Shown one piece after another: positions 26,895-36,107 of a stretch of 50,510 nt of DNA; the stretch's first letter is position 1; every line of letters starts with the position of its first letter. Where the stretch lies: contig CACNVG010000006.1 in NCBI GenBank assembly GCA_902623785.1, forward strand, positions 1 to 50,510, given 5' to 3'. The DNA is from an uncultured Pelagibacteraceae bacterium (GTDB lineage: Bacteria; Pseudomonadota; Alphaproteobacteria; Pelagibacterales; Pelagibacteraceae). A program made the translations under genes and the position numbers. Under the pieces are notes generated by a model, which did no database searches, was not told where the DNA came from, and saw only the letters and a program-made list of their open reading frames with translations.

Positions 26895-28026
26895 ACTTAT
26901 TATTTTCAACTTTGTAAAAATTAAGGACATGTTTAATTCTTTTATTCTCAATCTCAAAAACCCCTGTTTTTCCTTTAAATAAGTTTTTTTGGTCAAACAT
27001 CTTATTGTTAATTTGAAAATTATTTACTTTAGACAAATGATATATTAATCCAACTAAATCATAACCTATCAAAGATATTTGATTAGGTTGATCTTTATAA
27101 ACTTTCGAGTAATCCTTTTTAAATTTATCATAATTTTTTTTATTAATAGATGGAAAATATAGGTTTTGTGAACTCATTTCATTTAAAAGTGTTGTATCAA
27201 ACCACTGGTTTAAAGTAATAAAATAAGTTTTTTTTGGTGTTACATCTGTGTACATTAAAGATGTCGTAATACTTTTTAAGGTTTCATCAAAGCCTGAAAT
27301 TACTACAGAATCAAAATTTATGTTACCTAAAGTATCTTTTTTATTTAACTTTTCTAAAAGCCTTTCTTTATTTGGATCATCAGAATTTTCTACTCTTTTT
27401 ATTTCATCTTCTAAATTTTGTTTTCTTACAGAATATCTTGTAATTTTTTCTATTCTTTTTGTAAGTTTTGTTGGTTCTTTATTATAATAGTATATTTTCA
27501 TTTTTATATCAGATTTAGATATTGCTGTTTCAATTTCATTTCTGAAATTTCTTTCTGGTATTAAACATATTGTTTTTTTTAGCCCATTTTCATTTTTAAA
27601 TTTTTTAATTGCTTCAAATTGAGAAATAGCATTCACTCCGCTTGCAATTATATTACTATTTTTTTTGTTTAATTTATTTGTTAATGATAAAAAAGTTGCA
27701 TCACTTAACTTTGCCAAATTATTTGAGTTTTTTTCGAATATTGGACCAATAAATACTTTTATACCATCTTCATAAAGTTCTTTCGCTGCCTCGTATGTTT
27801 TTTTTGGATCATCAAAATTATTTTTAGGATAGATTTGTATCCTTGGATCATTAATTTTGTTTACTGCCATTTTTACGGCTTTTAATACAGATTGGCCTAT
27901 TTCTTTGTTTTCACCGCTAAGAGGTAACAATAATCCTACTTTTATTTTTTCATTTGCTAATGATGAATTGCTAACGATAAAAAAAATAAAATTTATTACT
28001 AACAAATTTTGAAATATTTTTTTCAT
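26878..28026 (-). CDS. LpoA-like periplasmic binding-fold protein (penicillin-binding protein activator)
   Basis: A 382-residue exported protein: signal peptide ending near SLANE, then KIKVGLLLPLSGENKEIGQSV, given here by its core VGLLLPLSG, and IKVFIGPIFEK, which mark the type I periplasmic-binding fold of the LpoA C-terminal domain. There is no lipobox cysteine and no N-terminal helical repeat domain, unlike E. coli LpoA. A transport-binding role (branched-chain amino acid type) is an alternative, but no ABC transporter genes are nearby, whereas rsmI is next door and divergent, as lpoA is in E. coli. I therefore favour a cell-wall role. Confidence 0.7.
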   Translation of the reverse strand: MKKIFQNLLVINFIFFIVSNSSLANEKIKVGLLLPLSGENKEIGQSVLKAVKMAVNKINDPRIQIYPKNNFDDPKKTYEAAKELYEDGIKVFIGPIFEKNSNNLAKLSDATFLSLTNKLNKKNSNIIASGVNAISQFEAIKKFKNENGLKKTICLIPERNFRNEIETAISKSDIKMKIYYYNKEPTKLTKRIEKITRYSVRKQNLEDEIKRVENSDDPNKERLLEKLNKKDTLGNINFDSVVISGFDETLKSITTSLMYTDVTPKKTYFITLNQWFDTTLLNEMSSQNLYFPSINKKNYDKFKKDYSKVYKDQPNQISLIGYDLVGLIYHLSKVNNFQINNKMFDQKNLFKGKTGVFEIENKRIKHVLNFYKVENNKFKKIF

Positions 28027-28059
28027 TTTATTATTAAATAATATATTCTTTTTAATACA

Positions 28060-28908
28060 ATGGTTTCAAAAATACAAAATTTAAAAAAGGGCCTTTACAT
28101 TGTTTCTACACCAATAGGCAATTTACTTGATATAACCCTGAGAGCTTTGGAAGTACTGAAAAATTCCGACATTATTTTGTGTGAAGATACAAGAAATTCA
28201 AAAAAACTACTTACTCATTATGAGATTAAGTCAAAATTGGTATCGTATCATAAATTTAACGAGAGAAAAATTTCTAAAGAAATTGTTTCTAAAATTCAAA
28301 AATATAACATCATATCTCTTATTTCAGATGCTGGTACACCAGTTATTTCAGATCCAGGCAAAATACTTATTAAAGAATGTGTTTCAAAAAATATACCAAT
28401 TATTCCGATTCCTGGAGTTTCCTCAGTTACTGCAACAGCGTCTATAAGTGGTTTTTCAGAAAAATTTATTTTTTTTGGTTTTTTGTCTGAAAAATTGTCA
28501 TCATTAAAAAAAGAACTTGAGATGTTAAGTAAAATTGATTGTGCAATTATTTTATTTTCATCTCCAAGAAAATTTCTTAAAAATTTAGATAAATTTCAAG
28601 AATATTTTAATGATAGAGAGCTAGTGATTTGTAGAGAAATTACAAAATTGCATGAAGAGTTCATTAGATTAAAAGTCAGTGATTTGAAAAAAATTGATTT
28701 AAATATTAAAGGGGAATTAACAGCTATTTTTTCTGAAAAGAAAAATTCAATTAACAATTTTAATTATCTTACCGAATCTGATAAGAAAATGATTATCAAA
28801 ATGTTACCAAAGAAAACAATCAAAGATATTGTAAATTTTTTTAAAGAGAGAAATATTTCAAAGCGAACAATTTATAACTATTGTCTTGAAAAAAAAAATG
28901 AAAATTAG
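28060..28908 (+). CDS. rsmI: 16S rRNA (cytidine-2'-O)-methyltransferase RsmI
   Basis: Methylates the ribose of C1402 in 16S rRNA. The 282-residue protein has the tetrapyrrole-methylase fold: LYIVSTPIGNLLDITLRAL at the start, CEDTRNSKKLL, LISDAGTPVISDPG for SAM binding, IPIPGVSSV and GFLSEK. The length is normal. It is divergent from the LpoA-like gene (33 bases between starts) and overlaps the DolP-like gene downstream by 11 bases. The yraN gene often found after rsmI is absent here. Confidence 0.96.
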   Translation: MVSKIQNLKKGLYIVSTPIGNLLDITLRALEVLKNSDIILCEDTRNSKKLLTHYEIKSKLVSYHKFNERKISKEIVSKIQKYNIISLISDAGTPVISDPGKILIKECVSKNIPIIPIPGVSSVTATASISGFSEKFIFFGFLSEKLSSLKKELEMLSKIDCAIILFSSPRKFLKNLDKFQEYFNDRELVICREITKLHEEFIRLKVSDLKKIDLNIKGELTAIFSEKKNSINNFNYLTESDKKMIIKMLPKKTIKDIVNFFKERNISKRTIYNYCLEKKNEN

Positions 28909-29485
28909 ATTTTTATTTATTTTGCTAATATTTTTAAACTCTTGTGCTGGAACAGGTACCACAGGGATATTTGGAACAGGTGTATCAATTGCAGTAGATC
29001 CAAGGTCAATTGGAACTCAGATTGATGACACTATAATGCAAAAAAATTTATCAACCAGACTTACTTTAGAAGACAAAAGTTATTTTTTAGCAGTAAAATC
29101 AAAAGTTTTGGATGGTAGAATTTTTATAACTGGTAAAGTTGATAATCCAGAAGATAAACTCAAAATTACTAAAATTGCATGGGAGACGGAGGGAGTAAGA
29201 TCTGTAAGAAATGATATTATAATTAAAGAAGAATTTAATTTTAAACAGTCAGCTAAGGATCTTTTAATTACCTCTCAATTAAGAACAGCCTTGATGTTTA
29301 ATAATAAAATCAAATCAAGAAACTATCAAATAGATACATATAAAAAACGTATATATATTTATGGCATAGCTGAAACTAAAGATGAACTTAAATTGGTAGT
29401 TGATGAGGCTAAGTCAATTTTAGATGTAGAAAAAGTGGTTGCAAGTATACTCTTAATGGAAGACTTAAGAATTCAAAAGAATTAA
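28898..29485 (+). CDS. DolP/YraP-like BON-domain lipoprotein
   Basis: A 195-residue lipoprotein from the ATG at 28898 (a TTG twelve bases upstream is in frame but would spoil the signal peptide). The signal ends LNSCAGTG with the lipidated cysteine about residue 16. Two BON domains follow, the first around residues 50-110 (GRIFITGKVDNPEDKLK) and the second around 115-190 (KRIYIYGIAETKDEL). This layout matches E. coli DolP, an outer-membrane lipoprotein that supports envelope integrity. Its stop shares TTAA with the convergent maeB gene. Confidence 0.85.
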   Translation: MKIRFLFILLIFLNSCAGTGTTGIFGTGVSIAVDPRSIGTQIDDTIMQKNLSTRLTLEDKSYFLAVKSKVLDGRIFITGKVDNPEDKLKITKIAWETEGVRSVRNDIIIKEEFNFKQSAKDLLITSQLRTALMFNNKIKSRNYQIDTYKKRIYIYGIAETKDELKLVVDEAKSILDVEKVVASILLMEDLRIQKN

Positions 29486-31770
29486 TTTTTTTTATTATAG
29501 TCGATTACACCAGCAGAATATGCGGCAACAGATGCTAAGTTTAAAATTTCTGATGTTGAACTTCTAAGTGGAGCTATCTCTATTGCTTCTCCTAATCCTA
29601 TAAGAAGTGGACCAATTACTTTCGCTCTACTCATTGATTTCATTGTTTTAAATGATATTGCTGCGCTATGTTGACTTGGCATTATCAAAACATTTGCATT
29701 ACCCACGATTTCGGAAAATGGATATAATTCTTTATAAGTTTCCTCTAAAGCAACATCGGGTTGCATCTCGCCATCAAATTTAAAATCGACTTTTCTCTCT
29801 TTTAAAATTTGCACTGCATCACTTATTCGTTTTGTTCTATCTGTTGCAGGCTGACCAAAAGTAGAATGGGATAAAAAGGCGACCTTTGGATCAAAACCAA
29901 ATAATCTTACTACTCTTGCTGTTGAAATTGCCATTTCCGCTAATTGATTTGCATCTGGATACTCAATTACGGAGGTATCACAGACAAATATTGTTTTACC
30001 TCTGTTAATTATCATGTTTAGACCAAACATTATTTCGCCTGGCCTTGGATCCACTACTTTTGTGACTTTTTCTAAGGACGAGGAATAACGCCTGGTATTT
30101 CCAGTAACCATAGCATCAGCATCTCCACATGAAACCATACAAGCTCCCCATATCACCCTGTCATTTCTGATAAGTTTGTCACAATCTCTTTCTAATAAAC
30201 CCTCTTTTCTTTGAAGTTTTTCAAATAAGAATTTTACATATCTTTCTCTTAATTTTGTATCAGTTGAGTTAATTATCTTAATATCGAGTTTTTCTTCATA
30301 ACCAATTTCATATAACTTCTTTTTAACTATATCCTCTTTAGCAATTAAGATGGGTTCACCAAGCCCATTGTTTTTAAATGCTATTGCTGCCTTCAAATTA
30401 TTTTCATCTTCTCCATCTGCGAACACCACTCTTTTCTGATTTTTTTTAATTTGAGAGTTTATTCCTTGAATCACGGCTACTGATGGGTCTAATCGATTTT
30501 TAAGTTGCTCTGCATAAATATCAAAATCTTCAATATTTTTTCTTGCAACACCTGTTTTGATCGCTGCTTTTGCAACAGCAACTGGAATTACACTAATTAA
30601 TCTTGGATCAAAAGTTGACGGAATTATATACTCTTTTCCGTAATGTGGTCTATCCCCACCCATTGCTGCAACTACTTCATCCGGAACTCTTTCTCTTGCT
30701 AAGGTAGCGATTGCTTTAACAGCAGCAACTTTCATTTCTTCATTTATCGTTTTAGCTCTTACATCCAGAGCCCCTCTAAAAATATATGGAAACCCAATTA
30801 GATTATTTACTTGATTTGGATAGTCTGATCTTCCAGTGGCTATAATAGCGTCATCTCTGACATCTTCAACATCCTCAGGAATGATTTCAGGATCTGGGTT
30901 TGCACATGCAAATACAATTGGATTCTTAGACATTTTTTTAACCATCTCTTTTTTCAATACCCCGGCTTGTGACAGACCTAAAAACACATCTGCTCCATTA
31001 ATTGCATCATTTAAAGTTCTATTTTTTGTTTTGATAGCAAATTTCTTTTTCCACTCATTCAAATTATCCCTTTCAGAGTGAATAACACCTTTCGAGTCAA
31101 TCATTGTGATATTTTTGTCTTTTACACCAGTATTTATAAAAAGATTTGCACAAGCCATCGCTGATGCACCGGCACCATTAATGACAACCTTTACATCATT
31201 AATTTTTTTTTTTGCAATATCACAAGCATTTATAAGCGCCGCACTTGTTATAATAGCTGTACCATGTTGATCATCATGAAACACAGGTATATCAAGTAAT
31301 TTTTTTAATTCATTCTCTATAATAAAACACTCAGGTGCTTTTATGTCTTCTAAATTTATACCACCAAAGCTTTTTGAAATATTTTTTACTGAATTGATAA
31401 TTTCTTTTGTGTCTGAAGAATCTATTTCAATGTCAATGGAGTCTATATCTGCGAACCTTTTAAATAAAACAGCTTTTCCCTCCATAACTGGCTTTGAAGC
31501 GACTGCCCCTAAATTTCCAAGACCTAAAATTGCAGAGCCATTACTAATCACAGCAACGAGATTACCTTTAGTAGTATAGTCATATGCAAGGTCTGGATTT
31601 TTTGAAATCGCTTTTACTGGCGCAGCAACGCCAGGCGAATATGCTAAAGCCAAGTCTCTCTTAGAAGTCATCGGTTTAGATGAAATAATCTCAATCTTGC
31701 CAGATTTATTAGTATTATGAAAATCTAATGCTTCTTTATCTGAGTAATGTTCAATTTTATTTTTTTTCAT
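29482..31770 (-). CDS. maeB: NADP-dependent malic enzyme with phosphotransacetylase-like domain
   Basis: Oxidatively decarboxylates malate to pyruvate, supplying NADPH and C3 units. The 762-residue protein has an N-terminal malic enzyme domain (AYSPGVAAPV near residue 45, HDDQHGTAIITSAALINA near 165, the dinucleotide fold GAGASAMACANL near 197) and, from about residue 430, a phosphate acetyl/butyryltransferase-like C-terminal domain, which in MaeB proteins is regulatory rather than catalytic. The two-domain layout identifies MaeB rather than the short form. It is divergent from murJ with a 50-base gap and converges on the DolP-like gene with overlapping stops. Confidence 0.97.
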   Translation of the reverse strand: MKKNKIEHYSDKEALDFHNTNKSGKIEIISSKPMTSKRDLALAYSPGVAAPVKAISKNPDLAYDYTTKGNLVAVISNGSAILGLGNLGAVASKPVMEGKAVLFKRFADIDSIDIEIDSSDTKEIINSVKNISKSFGGINLEDIKAPECFIIENELKKLLDIPVFHDDQHGTAIITSAALINACDIAKKKINDVKVVINGAGASAMACANLFINTGVKDKNITMIDSKGVIHSERDNLNEWKKKFAIKTKNRTLNDAINGADVFLGLSQAGVLKKEMVKKMSKNPIVFACANPDPEIIPEDVEDVRDDAIIATGRSDYPNQVNNLIGFPYIFRGALDVRAKTINEEMKVAAVKAIATLARERVPDEVVAAMGGDRPHYGKEYIIPSTFDPRLISVIPVAVAKAAIKTGVARKNIEDFDIYAEQLKNRLDPSVAVIQGINSQIKKNQKRVVFADGEDENNLKAAIAFKNNGLGEPILIAKEDIVKKKLYEIGYEEKLDIKIINSTDTKLRERYVKFLFEKLQRKEGLLERDCDKLIRNDRVIWGACMVSCGDADAMVTGNTRRYSSSLEKVTKVVDPRPGEIMFGLNMIINRGKTIFVCDTSVIEYPDANQLAEMAISTARVVRLFGFDPKVAFLSHSTFGQPATDRTKRISDAVQILKERKVDFKFDGEMQPDVALEETYKELYPFSEIVGNANVLIMPSQHSAAISFKTMKSMSRAKVIGPLLIGLGEAIEIAPLRSSTSEILNLASVAAYSAGVIDYNKKN

Positions 31771-31820
31771 TTTGATTATTTATGTATACAAATGAGCCTA
31801 TAATAAGACTAATATGATTT

Positions 31821-33350
31821 ATGAATATAATTAAGTCAACTGGCACTTTTAGTTTTTATACTCTAATCAGCAGAATATCTGGATATTTAAGAGACATTCT
31901 CATTGCAATATTTCTAGGTTCTGGAGTTATTGCCGATGCTTTTTTTGTTGCATTCAGAATCCCAAATACGTTTAGGAGAATTTTTGGTGAAGGCTCCTTC
32001 AATGCAGCTTTTGTACCAAGTTATGCAAAAGAGTTAACTAAATCGAAAAAAAATTCTGAAAACTTTGCAAATAAAGTTTTTAGTTTATTAACTTTTTCGC
32101 TGCTTGGACTTGTAATCCTCATTGAATTGTTTATGCCCTTATTTGTATCACTTATAGCGCCAGGTTTTAAATCAGATCCTGAGAAGTTTATCTTAGCAAC
32201 TGATTTAACAAGGATCACATTTCCTTTTATTTTGTTTATAAGTTTAGCATCTTTTTTCTCAGCAATTTTAAACTCACATAATAAATTTGCAGCTGCTTCA
32301 GCCGCACCAATAATATTAAATATAGTTTTAATAATTACATTATTATGCGCCAAATACCTTGATGACAATCTTGTGATTTATATGTCCTATGGTGTCTCAA
32401 TAGCTGGATTTATTCAAATGATTTTCCTTATAATAGTATTGAAAAAAATTTATAAGCCTCAGTTTAAAGTAAATTTAAGTATTGATAATAAAACGAAAGG
32501 ATTTTTTAAAAAACTTTTGCCAAGTATTTTTTCTTCAGGAGTAACTCAAATAAATATTTTAATTGGAACTATCATTGCTTCTTTTCAAGCTGGAGCTGTA
32601 TCATATTTATATTATGCTGACCGAATTTATCAAATTAATCTTGCCATTGCAGGTATAGCAATAGGGACTGTCATACTTCCAAAACTATCTTCTTATGTTG
32701 CTCAAAAAAAATTGAAGGATATTGATTTGATACAAAACAAATCATTGGAACTTTCACTTTTTTTAAGCCTTCCTGCGATGGCAGGTCTATTAATTGCTTC
32801 AGAAGAAATTGTTTCATCCTTATTTGGATATGGATCTTTTAACAAAGAAGGTGTTGAAAATTCTGCAAAAGCATTATTTTATTTTGCTTTAGGCTTACCT
32901 GCATTTTCACTCATTAAAATTCTCTCAAATTTTGTTTTTGCTAGAGACAATACCAAGATACCTTTTTATTTCTCATTAATATCAGTCATCATTAACGCTT
33001 CTATAAGTATTTATTATTTTAGAGATTTTGGCTTTATAGTAATTCCAATTGCAACATCTATTTCATCCTGGATTAACGCTTTATTATTATATTATTATTT
33101 AAATTATAAAAAATTTTTTAAAGTAAGTTTAAGTTTGATATTTCAATTTTTTAAAATAAGTTTTTCGGTTTTATTAATGGCTTTATTCCTTTTCAACTCA
33201 ATTAATTTTTTCAGTGTTCAATTAGAATATGATAGTGATTTTAAAGTTATTTATCTTCTTTTATTAGTAATTTCATCAGCGATTATTTATTTTGCAATAT
33301 CCCTACTTACTAAAGCTTTCAAATTAAGTGATATTAAAATAAGATATTAA
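31821..33350 (+). CDS. murJ: Lipid II flippase MurJ
   Basis: Moves lipid-linked peptidoglycan precursor to the outer face of the inner membrane. The 509-residue protein has about 14 hydrophobic helices and the MurJ N-terminal pattern: TLISRISGYLRDILIA, ADAFFVAFRIPNTFRRIFGE with the functionally important arginines, and GSFNAAFVPSY. Length is typical. It is divergent from maeB; a TATAAT at 31799-31804 lies 16 bases before its ATG and could be its -10 box. trpS follows after one base, suggesting an operon murJ-trpS. Confidence 0.96.
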   Translation: MNIIKSTGTFSFYTLISRISGYLRDILIAIFLGSGVIADAFFVAFRIPNTFRRIFGEGSFNAAFVPSYAKELTKSKKNSENFANKVFSLLTFSLLGLVILIELFMPLFVSLIAPGFKSDPEKFILATDLTRITFPFILFISLASFFSAILNSHNKFAAASAAPIILNIVLIITLLCAKYLDDNLVIYMSYGVSIAGFIQMIFLIIVLKKIYKPQFKVNLSIDNKTKGFFKKLLPSIFSSGVTQINILIGTIIASFQAGAVSYLYYADRIYQINLAIAGIAIGTVILPKLSSYVAQKKLKDIDLIQNKSLELSLFLSLPAMAGLLIASEEIVSSLFGYGSFNKEGVENSAKALFYFALGLPAFSLIKILSNFVFARDNTKIPFYFSLISVIINASISIYYFRDFGFIVIPIATSISSWINALLLYYYLNYKKFFKVSLSLIFQFFKISFSVLLMALFLFNSINFFSVQLEYDSDFKVIYLLLLVISSAIIYFAISLLTKAFKLSDIKIRY

Positions 33351-33351
33351 G

Positions 33352-34356
33352 ATGCCACAAAAAAATATATTTTCGGGTGTTCAACCTACAGGCAATCTTC
33401 ATTTAGGAAATTATATTGGTGCAATTAAAAATTTTGTAAAACTACAATCTGAAAATGATTCTAAATGTATTTATTGTGTTGTCGATTTGCATGCAATCAC
33501 CACAAAACAAGACCCCCAAAAATTAAAAGACAATATTCTTGAGACGACTGCAGTTTTTTTAGCAAGTGGAATTGATCCAAGCAAAAGTATAATTTTTAAT
33601 CAATCTATGGTACCCGCTCATTCAGAGGGAACATGGATACTGAGTTGTATTGCAAGAATGGGCTGGTTAAACAGGATGACCCAGTTCAAAGAAAAAGCAG
33701 GCAAAGATAAAGAGAAAGCAAGTGTGGGATTGTACATTTACCCAATTTTAATGGCAGCTGATATTCTTTTGTACGATGCAACTCATGTTCCTGTTGGAGA
33801 AGATCAAAAACAACATTTAGAACTTACAAGAGATATCGCCCAAAAATTTAATACAGATTTTAAAGTACAAGATTTTTTTAAAATACCCGATCCCCTGATA
33901 CAAGAAAAATTCTCTCGTATTATGAGTCTAAAAGATGCAAAAAATAAAATGAGCAAATCAGACCCATCTGATGCCAGTCGTATAAATCTCACTGACACAG
34001 AAGAACAAATTCATAATAAAATTAAAAAAGCAAAAACTGATACAAAATCATTTCCTGCTAATGAAAAAGATTTGAATAAAAGACCAGAAATACAAAATTT
34101 GATTGGTATATACTCAAGTTTAAAATCCCAAAAAATTACAGATACAATAAATGAATTTCAGGGAAAAAATTTTTCAAATTTTAAAGAAAAACTATCAGAG
34201 GTTGTGATAGAAAATATTTCACCTATTTCAAAAGAGATATCAAAATTAAAATCAGATAAGGGTCATATTCTTCAAGTTTTAAAAGATGGAAGTGAAAAAG
34301 CTGAAGCAATTGCTTCAGAAAAAGTAAAAAAAATTAAAGAAATTATTGGCTTTTAA
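33352..34356 (+). CDS. trpS: Tryptophanyl-tRNA synthetase
   Basis: Charges tRNA-Trp. The 334-residue class Ic synthetase begins with SGVQPTGNLHLGNYIGAI (HIGH-like motif), contains GEDQKQHLELTRDIA for substrate binding, and has the KMSKS loop as NKMSKSDPSDASRI near residue 200. The length is normal. It starts one base after the murJ stop, the usual alphaproteobacterial pairing. No unusual features except the high lysine content of the C-terminal part. Confidence 0.98.
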   Translation: MPQKNIFSGVQPTGNLHLGNYIGAIKNFVKLQSENDSKCIYCVVDLHAITTKQDPQKLKDNILETTAVFLASGIDPSKSIIFNQSMVPAHSEGTWILSCIARMGWLNRMTQFKEKAGKDKEKASVGLYIYPILMAADILLYDATHVPVGEDQKQHLELTRDIAQKFNTDFKVQDFFKIPDPLIQEKFSRIMSLKDAKNKMSKSDPSDASRINLTDTEEQIHNKIKKAKTDTKSFPANEKDLNKRPEIQNLIGIYSSLKSQKITDTINEFQGKNFSNFKEKLSEVVIENISPISKEISKLKSDKGHILQVLKDGSEKAEAIASEKVKKIKEIIGF

Positions 34357-34401
34357 AAATATTTTACTTTAAAAAACGACTTCAATTACTATATTAATTT
34401 T

Positions 34402-34941
34402 ATGTTTATACAGACACAACAAACACCAAATCCAAATTCTTTAAAATTTCTCACTGAAAAAAAGGTTTCATTAGTTGGCCCAATTGAATTTAAAGATAAA
34501 AGCGAGACAAATATTAGTCTTATTAAAAATATTTTATCAATAAATGGAGTTACAGGTATTTTCTTATCAGACGATTATTTATCAGTTAACAAAGATACAA
34601 ATATTGAATGGGAGGATCTTAAACATATTATAATCTCATATATAAACGATTTTTATGAACAGGGTAACGAATGTATCATTTCTGAAAAAAGATCTGAAAA
34701 TTCAACGGAACTATCAAGTGTAAAAAATACAATTATTAAAATACTTGAAACAAAGGTGAGACCTGCAGTTGCTAGAGACGGAGGTGATATTAAATTTAAA
34801 GATTTTAAAGATGGTAAAGTTATTGTGGAGTTACAAGGAAGCTGTTCTGGATGCCCGAGCTCTACGCTAACACTTAAAAAAGGTGTTCAAAATCTTCTCT
34901 GCCACTATGTCCCTGAAGTGAAGGAAGTGGAAGCAGTATGA
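34402..34941 (+). CDS. Nfu-type iron-sulfur cluster carrier protein
   Basis: A 179-residue protein with an N-terminal Nfu_N domain (FIQTQQTPNPNSLKF at the start is diagnostic) and a C-terminal NifU domain with the cluster-ligating CSGCPSS (C148, C151). Such proteins bind a shared [4Fe-4S] cluster at a dimer interface and pass it to client enzymes, which here would include MiaB and Nth. It lies 45 bases after trpS and overlaps the next gene by four bases (ATGA). It resembles alphaproteobacterial NifU-domain proteins located after trpS. Confidence 0.93.
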   Translation: MFIQTQQTPNPNSLKFLTEKKVSLVGPIEFKDKSETNISLIKNILSINGVTGIFLSDDYLSVNKDTNIEWEDLKHIIISYINDFYEQGNECIISEKRSENSTELSSVKNTIIKILETKVRPAVARDGGDIKFKDFKDGKVIVELQGSCSGCPSSTLTLKKGVQNLLCHYVPEVKEVEAV

Positions 34942-36107
34942 AAAAAGATTTATTTTCAAGCTTATCAAAAAAAAATTTTGACTTAAAAAAATTTAAGGAA
35001 TTAAAAAGAATTTTATCGAAACAAGGCATAGTTATAAAAAGAAAACCTTTTTCGAATATAAATTTTAGATTTGATGAGTTTAAATCTTTATATCTTACTG
35101 GAATAGCTTCTTTTTTAATTGTAATGTTTGCTTTTATAATACCACTGTCAGTCAATATTGATAATCAAGTAGTAAGTAATAAAGACATAAAAATAAATAA
35201 CTCAAAAACAGATTTTGAAAAAGTTTTAAGTGGAGAAATCAGTGATGATAAAGAAAAGGTTGATGAAGGTCTTGATTTATCAAACATACTTGAGGATGTG
35301 TTTAAATTTGATGAACTGCCAGAGGATACAGTACGATTAAGTGCTTCTACAATTGAGCAATTATTCAAAGATACCAACTATTCTTTACCTGAGGTTAGAC
35401 GTACTAAAAAAGTTAAACCTATAAGACTGTCTTTGCTACCAGATGAAATGAAATCGATTGAGAGCTCAGGAAAAAGAAAAAGCTTATTTATAAAAATTAT
35501 ATTGCCATTAGTTCTTGAGGAAAATAGCAGAATTATTATTGATAGAAAAAAGCTGTTTTCAATTTTGAACAAAAATAAAAATTCAAAAGATGAAATTATT
35601 TGGTTAAATCGAAAATTTAAGCAATACGGTGTTGTAAATAAAGATCTTGCAACTTTAAAAGTAAGAATGGATATAATACCTGTATCCCTGGCAATTGCTC
35701 AAGCAGCTAAAGAGACTGGTTGGGGAACATCAAGATTTGCTATTGAGGGCAATGCGTTGTTTGGCCAATGGACCTGGTCAGGAGAAGGTATTAAACCAGC
35801 TGGAGCTGATACAAGCGCTACTTACAAAGTAATGAAATTTAAAGTGCTTAAAGCGTCAGTCAGAGCTTACCAAAGAAATTTAAATACTCATTCAAGTTAT
35901 AAGAAATTTAGATTCGTAAGAGCACAGTTAAGAGATGATAATAAAAAACTAGATAGCTTAAAGCTTGCAGAATATTTAGATAATTATGCTCAAACAGGTG
36001 TCGAATATACAAGAGTGTTAAAACAAATTATTCAACAAAATCAATTGAAAGATTTTGATGAAGTTAAACTTCTTCCTCTAAGCGTAAAGTATAAAAATAT
36101 TATTTAG
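34938..36107 (+). CDS. Bax-like glucosaminidase-domain membrane protein
   Basis: A 389-residue protein with one membrane segment at about residues 52-75 (GIASFLIVMFAFIIPLSV), a disordered acidic linker, and a C-terminal domain like that of the Bax/glucosaminidase family. The region AIAQAAKETGWGTSRFAIEG near residue 252 holds the likely catalytic glutamate, followed by NALFGQWTW and the KASVRAYQRNLNTHSSYKKF block (core VRAYQRNLNTH). It probably cuts glycan strands of peptidoglycan in the periplasm. It is coupled to the Nfu gene by a four-base overlap and converges on the deacetylase gene with an eight-base overlap. Confidence 0.82.
   Translation: MKKDLFSSLSKKNFDLKKFKELKRILSKQGIVIKRKPFSNINFRFDEFKSLYLTGIASFLIVMFAFIIPLSVNIDNQVVSNKDIKINNSKTDFEKVLSGEISDDKEKVDEGLDLSNILEDVFKFDELPEDTVRLSASTIEQLFKDTNYSLPEVRRTKKVKPIRLSLLPDEMKSIESSGKRKSLFIKIILPLVLEENSRIIIDRKKLFSILNKNKNSKDEIIWLNRKFKQYGVVNKDLATLKVRMDIIPVSLAIAQAAKETGWGTSRFAIEGNALFGQWTWSGEGIKPAGADTSATYKVMKFKVLKASVRAYQRNLNTHSSYKKFRFVRAQLRDDNKKLDSLKLAEYLDNYAQTGVEYTRVLKQIIQQNQLKDFDEVKLLPLSVKYKNII

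Noticed and set aside
32021..32368. A 115-codon open frame opposite murJ
   Set aside because: Lies wholly inside the conserved murJ coding sequence and has no motif or promoter.
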